Part shown: one piece after another, positions 46,001 through 56,261 of the stretch
Position numbering within the stretch: the stretch's first letter is position 1
Layout: the number at the start of each line of letters is the position of its first letter
NCBI GenBank assembly: GCA_009760855.2
Contig: WPIO01000114.1
Coordinates: 1 to 64,000, forward strand
Direction of reading: 5' to 3'
Origin: Cristatella mucedo
Taxonomy: Eukaryota > Bryozoa > Phylactolaemata > Cristatellidae
Length of the DNA: 64,000 bases
Notes under the pieces: generated by a model
The model's database searches: none
Seen by the model: only the letters and a program-made list of their open reading frames with translations
What the model was told of the DNA's origin: nothing
Translations under genes and position numbers: made by a program

Positions 46001-46735
46001 AACGAGAAACCAGATGGAGTAGCATCTTTAATTGTAGGGCAGTTTATCGATTTCAGCCAAGTTTCAGTTTGGGCGAGCAGGTCGATACCATTTTCAGAAA
46101 TAAGGTCGCTTATTACTAGAGGTTTATTGCACATTGAGCGAGAATCCCAAAGGCAAGCGTTAAGTCTGGCCGATGGGGTTACAACAGGCTTGATGACCAC
46201 TAAGTTTGAGGAATTTACAGTGACGCATGTGGGGGAGCGTGCTGAGCGGTTCGAGACAATGCTACGAATACCGAACGAGCGGGTACTCAGCTCACAGGTC
46301 CCGCCCAACGAGTGGCATCTGAGCTGGCGGTTCCGGCCACCGCGGCGGCTACAGGGTGCTCTTCTTTTGTTAATGTGTAGTTCATGAATCTTAGCAACAA
46401 CATTAATATCTAGGAATGCATTTGATCTGCGATGACGAAGCGATAGCAGCTGCTGACGATCATAACTAACAAGCAGGTTACTAGACGCCGGCAAACCTAA
46501 GGCAGCCGCCGGCGTGGGAGACCCAGCAGCCCGAAGCGATAAGCGTTTAGATGTCCATAGGCACGTAATTTCTTACGCGCTACGGTCAAATAACAATCAG
46601 AATAACTTTAAACAGGTCTTAGCTGTATCGTTTCCGTATACGATGTTCGCAAGAACTCCGGTTTTCGGAAGAATTCTGCAACGAACAAGAAAGCACGTTA
46701 GAGCGCTCTATGTCAGGAGGCGAGAAAGTGAAGAA
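43095..46735 (-). mobile_element. LINE-A, best-preserved full-length copy
   Basis: 3.64 kb in antisense: ATT-type tail at 43095-43125, 3' UTR with the 8-bp outer stem, one ORF (46494-43336) and a 5' UTR of about 240 bp. Inserted in the AT-rich relic. It is the reference copy for naming the other LINE-A pieces. Confidence 0.9.
43336..46494 (-). pseudogene. LINE-A endonuclease-reverse transcriptase ORF, four nonsense codons
   Basis: A single frame of 1052 codons. N-terminal basic region (1-110), APE endonuclease (LAQTETWL about 143-150; VVYRPPG about 216-222; the GDFN position reads SNFN; LSDHMQI about 285-291), linker, RT fingers (TSPLDSIPT), palm (LDLSAAFDTIDH; the PQGS block reads HQGSVLG; intact FYADD at 44202-44188) and thumb. 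The stops lie at 45904-45906, 44962-44964, 44575-44577 and 44326-44328, and there is no frameshift. The true start is unclear because the frame is open to 46570 without ATG. Target-primed reverse transcription is the expected role. Confidence 0.85.
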
Positions 46736-47662
46736 GTAATTGAATAAGAAAAAATAAGTGAAAGAGTAATTGAATCTCCTAGCTATAAAACATCTTACCA
46801 AGTTAAGCAGACGGATTTTGCATCTACAAGTGTATGCGGTGGCAGTTTATAAACTAGAAAAAGAAGATATATGTTTCAAGTACTCTTGTATAGGGCTAAT
46901 AGATTTTTCTGTAGATGAGATATTTCACATGACGGATCGCGAACTGCCTCCAGTACTCATCTTTAACATTCATTATTATGAGTATTATGATTAGTATTGT
47001 TATTCTCCTCTAGCTGATGGAGCTCGGGAAACTGCAATTATTCTCGGAGTTGTAAGGTTCTTCGTAGATGCTGGAAATAAGGATTGCCTAGTACTGTCCG
47101 ATTATTGCCTATTAGTTGAATAAGTATAAATCTTTGGAAGGGCGCTGGACTTCAGACAGCTTTCACACTGCTTAGCAATTATCAAGCTCCTGCGGTTGGT
47201 GGTCTCACATACGTTAATAATGGAGCTGTTTGGCTTTGTGTTCAAATGCGATTTCGAATTGGAGGAGTTGAGGTTTAATCTTATATATAATACTGACTAT
47301 GGAATGGCTATAACTTCTACAGTAATTTGGATAATGTTGTATCATAATGATCGAAATAGGGGTGAAGGGCTAACATCGTTTTGGAGAAAATGTGCAGGTT
47401 CTGCTGATACAAAGTACTATCCTCCAGCGGGCGGCAGGAGTTAATGAAGTTGCAGCAGTCTCTGATACTAATCCTGCATGCACTAGTGCTGCTTCGTCGA
47501 ATGTTGGCTGGATGATGAGGAAGCTGGCACTAGTAACTCAAGCTCAGCCGGATGAATTCTTCAGTGGAATCTTACCTTTGGTTAGGATCACTTGTAACAC
47601 AAATTTTGAACTCTCTCTAAAGAGAGGAGCGTTTGGAGATATGAATGCGTTGCACTTTTCAA
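46736..47662 (+). mobile_element. Viral/Polinton-like relic, segment 5
   Basis: AT-rich plus-strand coding relic. The frame 46770-47444 has three stops. Within it, overlapping frames at 47150-47265 and 47392-47679 look more protein-like. See the entry below. Confidence 0.45.
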
Positions 47663-47679
47663 GTCAGGGTATGTTGTGA
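46995..47679 (+). pseudogene. Relic ORF pieces, structural-protein-like, unassigned
   Basis: Readable pieces in successive frames: SPLADGARETAIILGVVRFF (47010-47070), GGLTYVNNGAVWLCVQMRF (about 47200-47255) and a 95-codon end (47392-47679) with QPDEFFSGILPLVRITCNTN. The composition resembles a jelly-roll-type capsid protein, but no family can be asserted. The last frame runs a few codons into the LINE-A piece at 47663. Confidence 0.3.
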
Positions 47680-47750
47680 CGCAAGTCGGGAGTGATTTCC
47701 AGGCTTTTGGAGCATACGAACTAAGTGGAGCACGGTCTCCAAAGGATTGT
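47663..47750 (-). mobile_element. LINE-A fragment, short
   Basis: About 90 bp of antisense RT C-terminus (GCAAGTCGGGAGTGATTTCC, CGGTCTCCAAAGGATT). No tail. Confidence 0.7.
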
Positions 47751-47752
47751 AG

Positions 47753-47992
47753 GTCGAACTGAAGAATTACGAGCAGCATCGCTTTTTCGGAAAAACGTTT
47801 GAATCGATGGTCTCAAAGTTACTAAAAATGAAATTTAAAATTGCCATAATTAAGAATTATGACTGTTTCTCTAAAGATGAGCTTTATCGTTATAGTCCTG
47901 ATTGTATGATTCATGGTGGAAAGTCTAAAAAACTTGTAGAAATAAAATGTCTACGGTCTATACGCTTGATTAAAGATGAGATCCTTCCATGA
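47753..47992 (+). pseudogene. YqaJ / lambda-exonuclease-like nuclease fragment
   Basis: 80 codons open. RFFGKTFESMV (about residues 10-20), then SPDC with the Asp at 47900-47902, and VEIKC with Glu at 47939-47941 and Lys at 47945-47947. The Asp...Glu-X-Lys spacing is the PD-(D/E)XK core of YqaJ-type viral recombinase exonucleases, which resect DNA ends for recombination. A shifted frame continues (CLLGIYAFETKECCSCDIK). Upstream is lost at the LINE-A fragment. Non-functional by truncation. Confidence 0.6.
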
Positions 47993-48432
47993 TTTGGAGG
48001 GCAATGTTTATTAGGTATATATGCATTTGAGACGAAAGAATGTTGTTCCTGTGATATTAAATCTGTCCCTGTAGGGTAGGACCTAAACTTTGAAAATAAT
48101 AAGATAACCAATGTTATGAATCCCAACAATAAAACAGACGCTCTTAACAATCCTATGCTGACACAGCTAACTGCAGGAGAGTTAGAGAAGTAGGAGTGCT
48201 GTCCTTTCTTGGAACTACGCTGCAAGATGAAACCGCTTTCCCTACAAGCTACACCCGGACGACCATAGCTAAACCTCGCATAATTATTGTTTGCTTATAT
48301 ATAGTTGGAGGTAACAACTGCTCACTTTTATCTCAAAACTTGAATATTGCTTTATCAGGAGGCAACATCAGGATAATTAGCGGTAATGGAAAATGAAGAT
48401 ATCAAGCCCCATTTACTAGAATTTCAGTTTAA

Positions 48433-48498
48433 GTTAAAGTGATTAGTGGAACTGGAAAAACGAATGCAAGCCTCTCAATTAGTCGTTTAGTTACATGA
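48433..48498 (+). pseudogene. Possible packaging-ATPase P-loop piece
   Basis: 22 codons reading VKVISGTGKTNASLSISRLV, with a Walker A-like SGTGKT at 48445-48462, between stops at 48430 and 48496. An A32/FtsK-type packaging ATPase would fit the element type, but one P-loop is weak evidence. Tentative. Confidence 0.3.
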
Positions 48499-48839
48499 AT
48501 AGAGTAGGTGAAACATTAGAACCGATAGCTCCTTTAACTGCGTGATGTTAATTTTGATATTTAGCAGTATTAAATATCTATCATGATAATCGCTTCGACT
48601 AGCTTTAAAAAAGGTTCTGAACACCTGTGTTTGATTAACGAACTGCAGTCGCAATTAGCTAAGAATATTGTTCTTGATTTTAAATGTATGCATCCCCTAA
48701 CCAATGCGTGAATGCTTTGACATTCTTTTTTATCTTTAAAAATACTGAGACGATTTCAAATAAGTTTTGAAAATCAATCTATAGCACTTTTTGCATACTT
48801 TACCATCGCCAGAAAAGTCTGTTTCGTTCTCATCCTTAT

Positions 48840-49480
48840 CGCAATATACTTCATCCCGAAGTCGTGGGTTCGAAACCTGAGGTGGGCGATCCTGTGAAGC
48901 GGTGCGAGGGAACACGACTCTAACAGCTTGGGAACACTAGGCGGAGACCTTTCGAGGGCTCAGACTTAGGAAGCCGCAAGCTCACGCGGGAGCTCGCCTA
49001 GGAAGCCACATTCTCATGAGCGGTGGAAGGGCAGACGATGACTCGGTTAGATGTCTAGGCAGTCCTGCCCAAATCAATGCATTGGCGGCATCTGTGGGGA
49101 CATCCATCTACTACTAACTGCCGCCAGCTGTCGGACGGGTTCGAAACGACCGCAACGGCCTGAAAGTGCGAAAGACAACACGAGCAAGGATTAGAAGGGC
49201 TACCGAAGGAGTGCAGTGGAGGGGAGAGCTAGATCCCTCGACGTGTCGGTAGCCGTCTAGTGTGTGCAGACTGGGCATGGCCAGAGTAGTGCGAAATAAA
49301 GGTTTTGGTGTTGGAGCCAGCAGACTTGTTGCTTGTCTGCACTACCCAGTCCGACGATAGGTCGTGCAGAGGGCTGTCCAAGGCAACTGCAAGTGGTGGT
49401 GATAGACGTAAAGGCTCTTCTGTCGCTAGACAAAAAAGGCTGTTAAATCAACTAGTATTTAAGTTTTATTCATCCTATGA
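48840..49480 (+). mobile_element. SINE-2 split by a 480-bp GC-rich insert
   Basis: The SINE-2 head (GTCGTGGGTTCGAAACCTG, GGTGGGCGATCCT) ends near 48893. The body (GGCAACTGCAAGTGGTGGTG) resumes near 49381 and runs to ATTTAAGTTTTATTC. Between them lies GC-rich sequence with no match elsewhere in the window and no coding signal (frame 49305-49529 overlaps the SINE). Confidence 0.6.
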
Positions 49481-49599
49481 AAAACCCTTCTGCTTCTTCA
49501 TTAACCGCGGCAAGAATCCAAATATTTAACTGTGTACTTAAAATTCCTATTACTGTAAGCCTCGCATTTATTTAATAAGAATGAGTAATTATTGCACAA

Positions 49600-50345
49600 T
49601 AATAACAAGAAGATAATAAGAATGCATTTGATATAGCGCCCTAAAGAACTCAATTTCTCTGTAAGCACTTTACATTGCTGCAAAGAAAACACGATCGAAT
49701 GGTTACTGGCATCATGCTCGATAAGCAACAAGAATAACATGGTTAGGGGTGACATGCATAGGGTCGGCATGCAAGTATGGTGAGTGGCAGCATGTACAAG
49801 CACACAAAGAACGAGTTACAGGGATATACTAAATGCTGTGATAAGTAGATGCGCTTTAGTTTCTTTTTAAACGTGGTCAAGTCACGAGATGTCGTGCCAC
49901 AAGTCAAGAGTGAGTTCTTAGCTGGGGAAGCATGCGAACTAAAGGTCCGGTCTTCAAAAAATTGAGAATAGTGCGAGATATGGGTAAATCGTTGAATTCT
50001 GAAAAGCAGGTGGTACGATGCTGAGCCTGGTGGGATAATAGATCTGATAGGTAGGCTGGAGCCGAAAAATGAAGGGACCTCAGAGTGAGCGACACAATCT
50101 TGAAATTGATGCGTTGCTTGACTGATAGCCAGTACAGGTCTGCGATAAGTGGTATTAAGTGGCATTTGCGGCCACCACGACAGACAAACCTATCTGCAGA
50201 GTTTTGCATTATCTGTAAGCGCCTGAGTGCATAGGTCGGTAGACCAGCGAGCAGTGAGTTACAGAAGTCACGCCGGTATCTCAGAAAGGACTGGACCAAT
50301 CTAGATTTGGTATCCCTGTCTAAACAAGCCCGAATTTTGCAACGC
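49600..50345 (-). mobile_element. LINE-A 3' part
   Basis: Antisense. A-rich tail region at 49600, 3' UTR, then the RT C-terminus (frames 50165-49743 and 50299-49904, the latter with the NSLLAGLPTYALRRLQIMQN block). Truncated at 50345. Confidence 0.75.
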
Positions 50346-50970
50346 TATACAATCTTTAGTTCCGAGTCGTGTTAGTATTCTGTGAGTACGCCGAGTATTG
50401 TTAGACCCAGCACGGCTGTATTTTCTCTTTTGCCGAGGAAAAACTGAGCTCATTGAACGATGCGTCTATCTTGACGCAAGAGACTGCCTGAGCGGCCCTT
50501 CTTTAAGCGTCATTTATCGTATGCCTTACATTTTATTGACGCTGAGTCATGTCATCACTAAATATGAACAAGATTCATACTTGGCCTGACTATATAACAT
50601 TGCTCCTGAACGCGCTCTTTGTCAAAAGAGTGCATTCACTTAAATTTTGTGATACAGTCAGCCCGCGACTTTCAAAATAGATAGGGACCAGAAAACCTGT
50701 AGTTAGTCAAATTTTTTAATATCAGGAATGTTATATGGTGTGCAAGAGAGAGACCTCAGTACCCACAATGCGTAGGTGTCAGACATCTTTGCCCCCTACT
50801 GCTTGTGGCGTTGTCAAATCTCCTTGTTTTCAAAGTTTATATGGATACATTTCGATTCTTTGCATGACTGTTGCCGAGTTCGTATCTCCAAATTTTCGTA
50901 AGTCGGGGGCTTACTTTACATGATACTTTTTTTACAACGAGCGTCTTCTTTGTCAAGAAAACATTTTGTC
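50346..50970. other. Unassigned interval
   Basis: No recognisable repeat or coding signal. Small frames 50398-50589 and 50735-50923 have no domain. Confidence 0.4.
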
Positions 50971-51561
50971 TTGTATCTCCGTCAGTAACTCCACAAAGTC
51001 GAAAAGACCATGTGGGTGTTACGCAGGAGAGTTTTGTATAGCGCACTCACAGCCTAAGTGGCTTTCGGTACGCATTCGGTACCCAACAGACTTCGTCTCA
51101 CGCAACAAAGAAAAATTGGGAAGCATAGCAGAATTAGGAGAGCAGTTGAGGTAGTGAGTAGCATAGAAGTAGCAGTTCAGGACCGCTGAAAAAGATGTGC
51201 CATAGTCGGCAGTTGGAGAGTAGATGTCGTCGCGTAAGAAATGTGGAAGCGAGTTCCACAGTCTAGGACCTGCAGAGCTAAAGCTTCTGTCGCCAACTGT
51301 CTTTAAGCGGAGGAATGGGACAGCTAATTTATTGTCCACACAGGATCTCAGGGCACGAACAGGCTGAAACTGATGCAGCAGTTCAGCTAGGTACGAAGGA
51401 GCCAAGCCGTGGCGGGCCTTGTGAGTCAGCGTAAGAACTTTGCTCTGTATCCTTTGCTCAACCGGCAACCATCCTAGCTCTTTCAGCAAATGTGACACGT
51501 GCTCAAACCGCTGGGACTTGAAGATATCGGCAGTGTACTGTATTTCGACAGGCACTGCCAT
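50971..51561 (-). mobile_element. LINE-B 3' end
   Basis: Antisense. The tail starts at 50971 without ACATT repeats. An open C-terminal frame (51561-51019, 180 codons) contains LLKELGWLPVEQRIQSKVLT near residue 20. Confidence 0.8.
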
Positions 51562-52380
51562 TTAAGCGGGGTGCATGTTTAAATAGCCTGCTCATTTTAA
51601 AACTCCGCTTGCAATGAATTGGTTACAATGTGATAACGGAACTATTTGCAAAGTTAAACTCTGATTTCACTTTGCAAGGTTTCAGTTATGAGTACATTTA
51701 TCATTCCTGCCTCAAGTAATGCTCTTCAGCCCATACGCATTGGATTTGAACCTTGTCGCTGGTGGCAACTGCTAAAACTGCGATTATTTGTGCATCATAA
51801 TTCTGCAAAAGAAGTCTTTCCTTGACACTAGGATTTTCCATTGGGCTACCAGTTGCGCATGAATCAGCGTTTACGTCACTAAGTTAGATCGGTGCCACTG
51901 CAAGCATTGCTGATAATCAAACCACCAGCCAGCCCATTGTTACGATTATTGCTGCGATGCCCGCGACGATTTTTGATAGCGAACTCGTGATTAGTTGAAC
52001 TTTTAGCCAAGGATTCTTCGCAATTCTAACGACCAACTCAGCAGTCAGCAAACTCTCATTCCTTGAATTCCTCATCATATTGCTAAAGATGTCTGCCTCA
52101 CTGACTGCGTTGTGCGACCGCTTTCTATCTAGGCTCATAGCTAATCTCGTTTTCCCTGCCTGCACCGACGTGCGTGGAGGTGCGTGGTCGAGTTGCTTCA
52201 AAAACACAGCGACATGAAGAATAAATGCTGAGAAATTTCTTTGATCGGTTATTAATGTGGGTCTTAGCGATCTTCATTCAGACTTGCCTTGATAACGTCA
52301 TTGATGTATTGAATTCAAAACGTAGGAGAGCTCTTGACGAGTATTCTCTCTGAAATACTGTCCGGGCACATTACCGACGA
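51562..52380. other. Unassigned interval with one open frame
   Basis: The frame 52207-51917 (-, 96 codons) ends in a hydrophobic SLSKIVAGIAAIIVTMGWLV segment, which could be a membrane anchor. No family is recognised and no neighbouring gene supports it. Confidence 0.3.
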
Positions 52381-52389
52381 GATCATCTT

Positions 52390-52890
52390 CCATTCACCAA
52401 AAAACTTGAAATGTTGCACCGCGTAAAGTGCTGGCTTGAACGCCGCTTTCAAAAAGCATGAAGTGTTATAAGTATTATATCAATCTAGCCATTTTCAAAG
52501 ACTTCCTCCAAGTCTGAACCAGGAAGCTGAGAAGAGCTGGGACTTCTTTTTTCAGTCGGAAACTGAATTCCCGCCAGTCACGCTCCAAACAAATTTATAT
52601 GACGGTCAATCATTAGCCGGCAAACTCTGAGGAGTCTCACTTCTTTCCGGATATTTTACCTGCTCGGGCCGACGGGCTTGCCGCCTTTTTTGTCGAAAGA
52701 ATTTCACAGATTCGTGCCTCCCTAATGCCAACTGGTACTAATGCTGCTGTTGACTCGCAGTATGTGACCTATCGTAAAAGTTGACTCGAGGTGTCTATAT
52801 CCGAAGTAACTACCGTAATAATGTCTAGTAAAAAGAGCTTGTCTCCTGAAGACCATGACTCTCACTCTCTAGTCTTCACTGGTAGACAAA
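52390..52890 (+). mobile_element. LINE-B RT N-terminal fragment
   Basis: Sense, frameshifted. A CWLERRFKK-like stretch (about 52425-52455), a FCRKNFTD-like stretch near 52690 and EVTTVIMSSKKSLSPEDH (52800-52860) correspond to the linker and RT start of LINE-B (8669-8100 antisense). Confidence 0.55.
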
Positions 52891-52917
52891 CTAATGCTTC
52901 GCTGGATAGCTGGGTTA

Positions 52918-53013
<96 letters not shown>

Positions 53014-53060
53014 GCGTGTGTGTGTTAGTGCGTGTGTGTGTATGTGTTTGTGTGTGTGTA
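52918..53060. repeat. Compound (AT)n-(GT)n microsatellite
   Basis: About 58 bp of pure AT followed by about 80 bp of GT with C and A substitutions. It directly abuts a SINE-1 tail. Confidence 0.95.
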
Positions 53061-53064
53061 TACA

Positions 53065-53215
53065 TAGTATATAATTCATTTGTATAGCGCCCTAAGAGAA
53101 CGTAATCTCTATTCAGGCGCTTCGCATATGCCACCGGGCTAGAGCACACGACCTCGGTCAGACCTTTGTAGGCGCGAGGGCCTTAACCCCTAGATCAAGC
53201 TAGTCTGTCAAAATG
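53065..53215 (-). mobile_element. SINE-1, near complete
   Basis: Antisense. The tail has the stem arms AGCGCC and GGCGCT with inner AGAGA/TCTCT, the B box is read as GAGGTCGTGTGCTCTAGCC, and an A-box-like GATCTAGGGGTTAAGG lies near 53190. The head start is at about 53215. Confidence 0.75.
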
Positions 53216-53479
53216 GTCTTCGTCCGACCGACATCCTAAAAGCGGAGGTTGGATAATGAGACGAACGTACGACCAGTTTGTCTTATTCTTCGTTTCTTAA
53301 AGATTCGCGTAGAGATTGTTGCTAAGCTGATTTTAGGACACATCTAAAACAACAATTTGCCAGTAAAATTTCAGTCAGAATTCAAGTGATACCGTGAACC
53401 AAGCCACTCAAACTGCTCTCTTCAGACATCTGACTAAAGAGCAAGTGCGTAGCTAGTAGAGCAAGTGAGTTGCCTTGAA

Positions 53480-53560
53480 GTAGCAGCTCAGGAGATCTGG
53501 AAAGGATGTACCACAGTCGCCAGAATGAGCTAGTTCTTAGAGCAGTGGTACTTAGGGAGA
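53480..53560 (-). mobile_element. LINE-B fragment, short
   Basis: AGTAGCAGCTCAGG and GGAAAGGATGTACCACAGTCG match the LINE-B C-terminal part in antisense, like 1040-1095. Confidence 0.5.
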
Positions 53561-53715
53561 GGGAGACAGAGACAGAGACCGAGACAGAGACAGAGACAGA
53601 TACAGAGATGGAGGCAGAGGCAGAGACAGAGACAGACAGACTAAGAGACAAGCAGAGACAGACAGAGCGAGAGACAGAGCGAGAGACAAAGTGAAACAGA
53701 GAGAGACACACACAC
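53555..53715. repeat. GA-rich hexamer repeat (GAGACA/GACAGA)
   Basis: About 160 bp of imperfect GACAGA repeat. The Glu-Thr frames across it are repeat artefacts. Confidence 0.9.
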
Positions 53716-53720
53716 CGAGA

Positions 53721-54184
53721 CAGGCAGACGGTGTGCCTTGTTAAGATTGGCTTTGTCCTAAGTGTATGCTCCGCATTGACAACTTAAATAACACAAGCAA
53801 GTGCTGCACATTAAAAACGACAATGAAGTTGCAGACATACAAACCACAAGCAGCCTAAAAGAAGATGCAGTACTACCCTGGTTTGGCCCAAGTGGTGCGA
53901 TGCTCGCATTTAGTGACCAGGGTCGAGAAATTGAGCACGGCAGGCAGCGCACGTGCAGAGTCTGGAATGACCCTGAGTTATCTTAGGGAGATCTACGAAT
54001 TAGGTACTCTGCACCTGGCTGCCAGCTCATTAGCCAATATGGCTGCCAGCTCATTAGCCAATATGGCTGCCGCACGCCGTTCATAGCACAAGCCTAAGAA
54101 CCAAAATCAATAAACCTGAACTCCACAAAGAGGCCGATTGTAGTCTCTTCGCGCAAGCAGAGTAAAAGCGGCTATTGCAATTTA
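53721..54184. other. Unassigned interval with 24-bp tandem repeat
   Basis: No gene recognised. Contains two exact 24-bp units at 54017-54064 beginning GGCTGCCAGCTCATTAGCC and a partial third. Confidence 0.6.
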
Positions 54185-54320
54185 ATGTAAGGTATCTCTG
54201 TTTGTAACTCCACAAAGCCATAAAGACTGTGTGGGTGTTACTCGGTAGAGTTTTCTATTGCGAACTCACAGCCTAAGCGGCTTTCGGTACACATTCGGTA
54301 GCCAACAGACTTCTTAAGAC
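54185..54320 (-). mobile_element. LINE-B 3' tail
   Basis: Antisense tail: TAATGTAAGGTATCTCTG start, AACTCCACAAAG, CGGCTTTCGGTACACATTC. Truncated after 54320. Confidence 0.75.
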
Positions 54321-54715
54321 GTTTTTGAGCCAATACTCAGAAGACGCTGTACAAATTTGTTACACTTATCACTATATTACCACGCGCAAATGCGACTTTC
54401 AGGTTTATAATCCACTTCCGCTACTACGAGTAGGCACCTAAATTGGCTACTGCAGCAGTAGATATAACGAAATCTAAGCCCTTCAAGTGACGAACTGCTC
54501 AAACCTTGGAGATAAACCCTATTATGCAAATTACGAAACCGCTCTTCCTTAGTGCTGCTGAAACCAAATCTAAATGGGCATTTAATTGCTAAGCATTTAG
54601 ACTCCTGTTTGTCGCATTAACCTTTTGCAGTTGTACATCCAAATTTCTTACGGTCGGAGTTTAAAGTACGAGAGTACATGGTTTTTTTCATTTCGCACTC
54701 ATTCAGGTACTGCTA
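54321..54715. other. Unassigned interval
   Basis: No repeat family or coding signal recognised. Confidence 0.35.
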
Positions 54716-54758
54716 GTACTACTACTACTACTATTACTACTACTACTACTACTACTAC
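54716..54758. repeat. (CTA)n microsatellite
   Basis: About 43 bp of CTA trinucleotides with one interruption. Confidence 0.9.
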
Positions 54759-55189
54759 GCATCAGGGAGCTGTCCTTACGGTGTGTGTAAGTGCTGGCTC
54801 TGCCCATGTTACCACTAAACGTTTGACACGCTTTTCTCACAGCTTATTTAAGTTGATTCGAATGAAGTTTGGTTCTCTTAGGGTTCTGAATCAACATTCA
54901 TAGTTTTTGCAGTTACTTTACTACTATCATTACTTTGCCTCGATTAGCGTCAGAGACCAGGTTATTGTCGTTCTTAGAATGCACCCGAGTTCCGATGGGA
55001 GAGAGCGCCTGCCAACTGACCAGCGTCATTCCTGCATTTAATAAAAGCATAAGTCTTTCTCCCGCCAGAATAGCCCTTAATTTTACTAAACACTTTCCTG
55101 TTCCCCATTACAACTGTTTGCAATTTATTCAATCTTCCAGTGACAAAGCTGTATTGTTGCCAATGACTTCTTTACAACTAGCTCATCCG

Positions 55190-55365
55190 GAATGTTGGCT
55201 CTATCTGCAGAAAATCATTAGGTGCAAACAGCCTTACACCGGACGACGCTCTTGACCTTTGGCGGCCACTGAGACCTGGCTCAAGTGTATTAAGCGCTCG
55301 GGGTATGAACACTTCCACCCTGGACGTTTCACCTCGGACATTCCTCACCTGGGGTAGGATATTAC
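55190..55365 (+). pseudogene. LINE endonuclease N-terminal fragment, third lineage
   Basis: A NVGSICRK-like start at about 55190 and, after a frameshift near 55260, ATETWLKCIKRSGYEHFHPG (55267-55326). TETWL is the APE endonuclease motif of CR1/L2 elements, but the surrounding residues differ from LINE-A and LINE-B. Confidence 0.5.
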
Positions 55366-55373
55366 CCCCGGTA

Positions 55374-55605
55374 TGTGGCTTAGGGTTTAGGTTTTAGGGT
55401 TTTAAGATTTATGGTGTTTCGGGTTTAGGCTTTAGAGTTTAGGGTTTATGGCTTTTAAGGTTTAGCGTTTAGGTTTTAGAGTTTAGGGTTTAGAGTTTTA
55501 GGGTTTACGGTTTAACGATTAAGAATTTAGGCTTTAGGGTTTTTAGGGTTCAGGCTTTAGCGTTTATGGTTTGGGGTTTAGAGTTTAGGATTTAGGGTTT
55601 AGGAC
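55374..55605 (+). repeat. Degenerate TTTAGGG-type repeat tract
   Basis: About 230 bp in which GGTTTAGGG-like 6-8-mers recur (TTAGGGTTTAGG, GAGTTTAGGGTTTAG) with many substitutions. It resembles interstitial telomere-like DNA but the period is closer to TTTAGGG than the metazoan TTAGGG. Confidence 0.75.
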
Positions 55606-55971
55606 GGGCTGCGCCTCAGCCGCCTAAATCCACCATTGCTCGTATTCCGCGCTTTTATTATTGCGTATTAGGTCATAACTAGATCTTTTGAGGTCGAGGT
55701 ATACTCAGTAGACCTCTGAGGCTTAGCGCTCATTTGCAGGAACGTGCGGCACGCCGTAGCGCGTGCCTGCTTTGACGGGTATGAACACGTGCCAGGCGGC
55801 GTCGAGTGGGACCGAAATTCCGCGGGATCAAACTGCATAGCTCGCCGCTGCCGCCGCAGCCGCCGCCGCTCGCTCCATTAGAAACCATCCTTCCAGCCCA
55901 TCCATTCCTCTAATTATACTGAGTTAATCTTATTTTAATAGAGCATGAACTTCATTTAAGCAAGTATGTAC

Positions 55972-55973
<2 letters not shown>
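55606..55973. other. Unassigned interval, partly GC-rich
   Basis: Contains a short CCGCCG run near 55850. No gene recognised. Confidence 0.35.

Positions 55974-56021
<48 letters not shown>
55974..56021. repeat. (AT)n microsatellite
   Basis: About 48 bp of AT with one AA step. Confidence 0.95.
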
Positions 56022-56024
<3 letters not shown>

Positions 56025-56261
56025 GTATTATTAGTTATGCATTCCCCTACATAGGGGGAAATGTCATATCGGGGGGGGGGAGGAGGAAATGTCCGTGGGG
56101 GGGAAAACGTTCAGGAGCGAAATGCCCTACAACCGAAGCGCTGGGCTATCATCGACGTAACCATAAAAGTTTCCAACTTGTATCGCATACCAAGGCAATT
56201 GAAAACTGATATCTTGGCCGTTGCCATCTGGATCTCTGTAATTGTGAACCCCTTTTTAGTT

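Larger units (their letters stand above)
47751..48830 (+). mobile_element. Viral/Polinton-like relic, segment 6
   Basis: AT-rich. Carries the YqaJ-like nuclease fragment (47753-47992) with a readable continuation to about 48080, then a P-loop-like piece (48433-48498). 48500-48830 is featureless. Confidence 0.5.

Noticed and set aside
51917-52207. 96-codon ORF with a C-terminal hydrophobic segment as a real membrane protein
   Set aside because: No supporting neighbour, homology or regulatory signal. Kept only as part of an unassigned interval.
52862-53149. His-Thr / Tyr-Ile repeat proteins
   Set aside because: Translations of the AT-GT microsatellite.
53382-53711. Ser-Val and Glu-Thr repeat proteins
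   Set aside because: Translations of the GACAGA repeat.
55374-55605. True chromosome end
   Set aside because: The repeats are degenerate and flanked on both sides by ordinary repeat-rich DNA.
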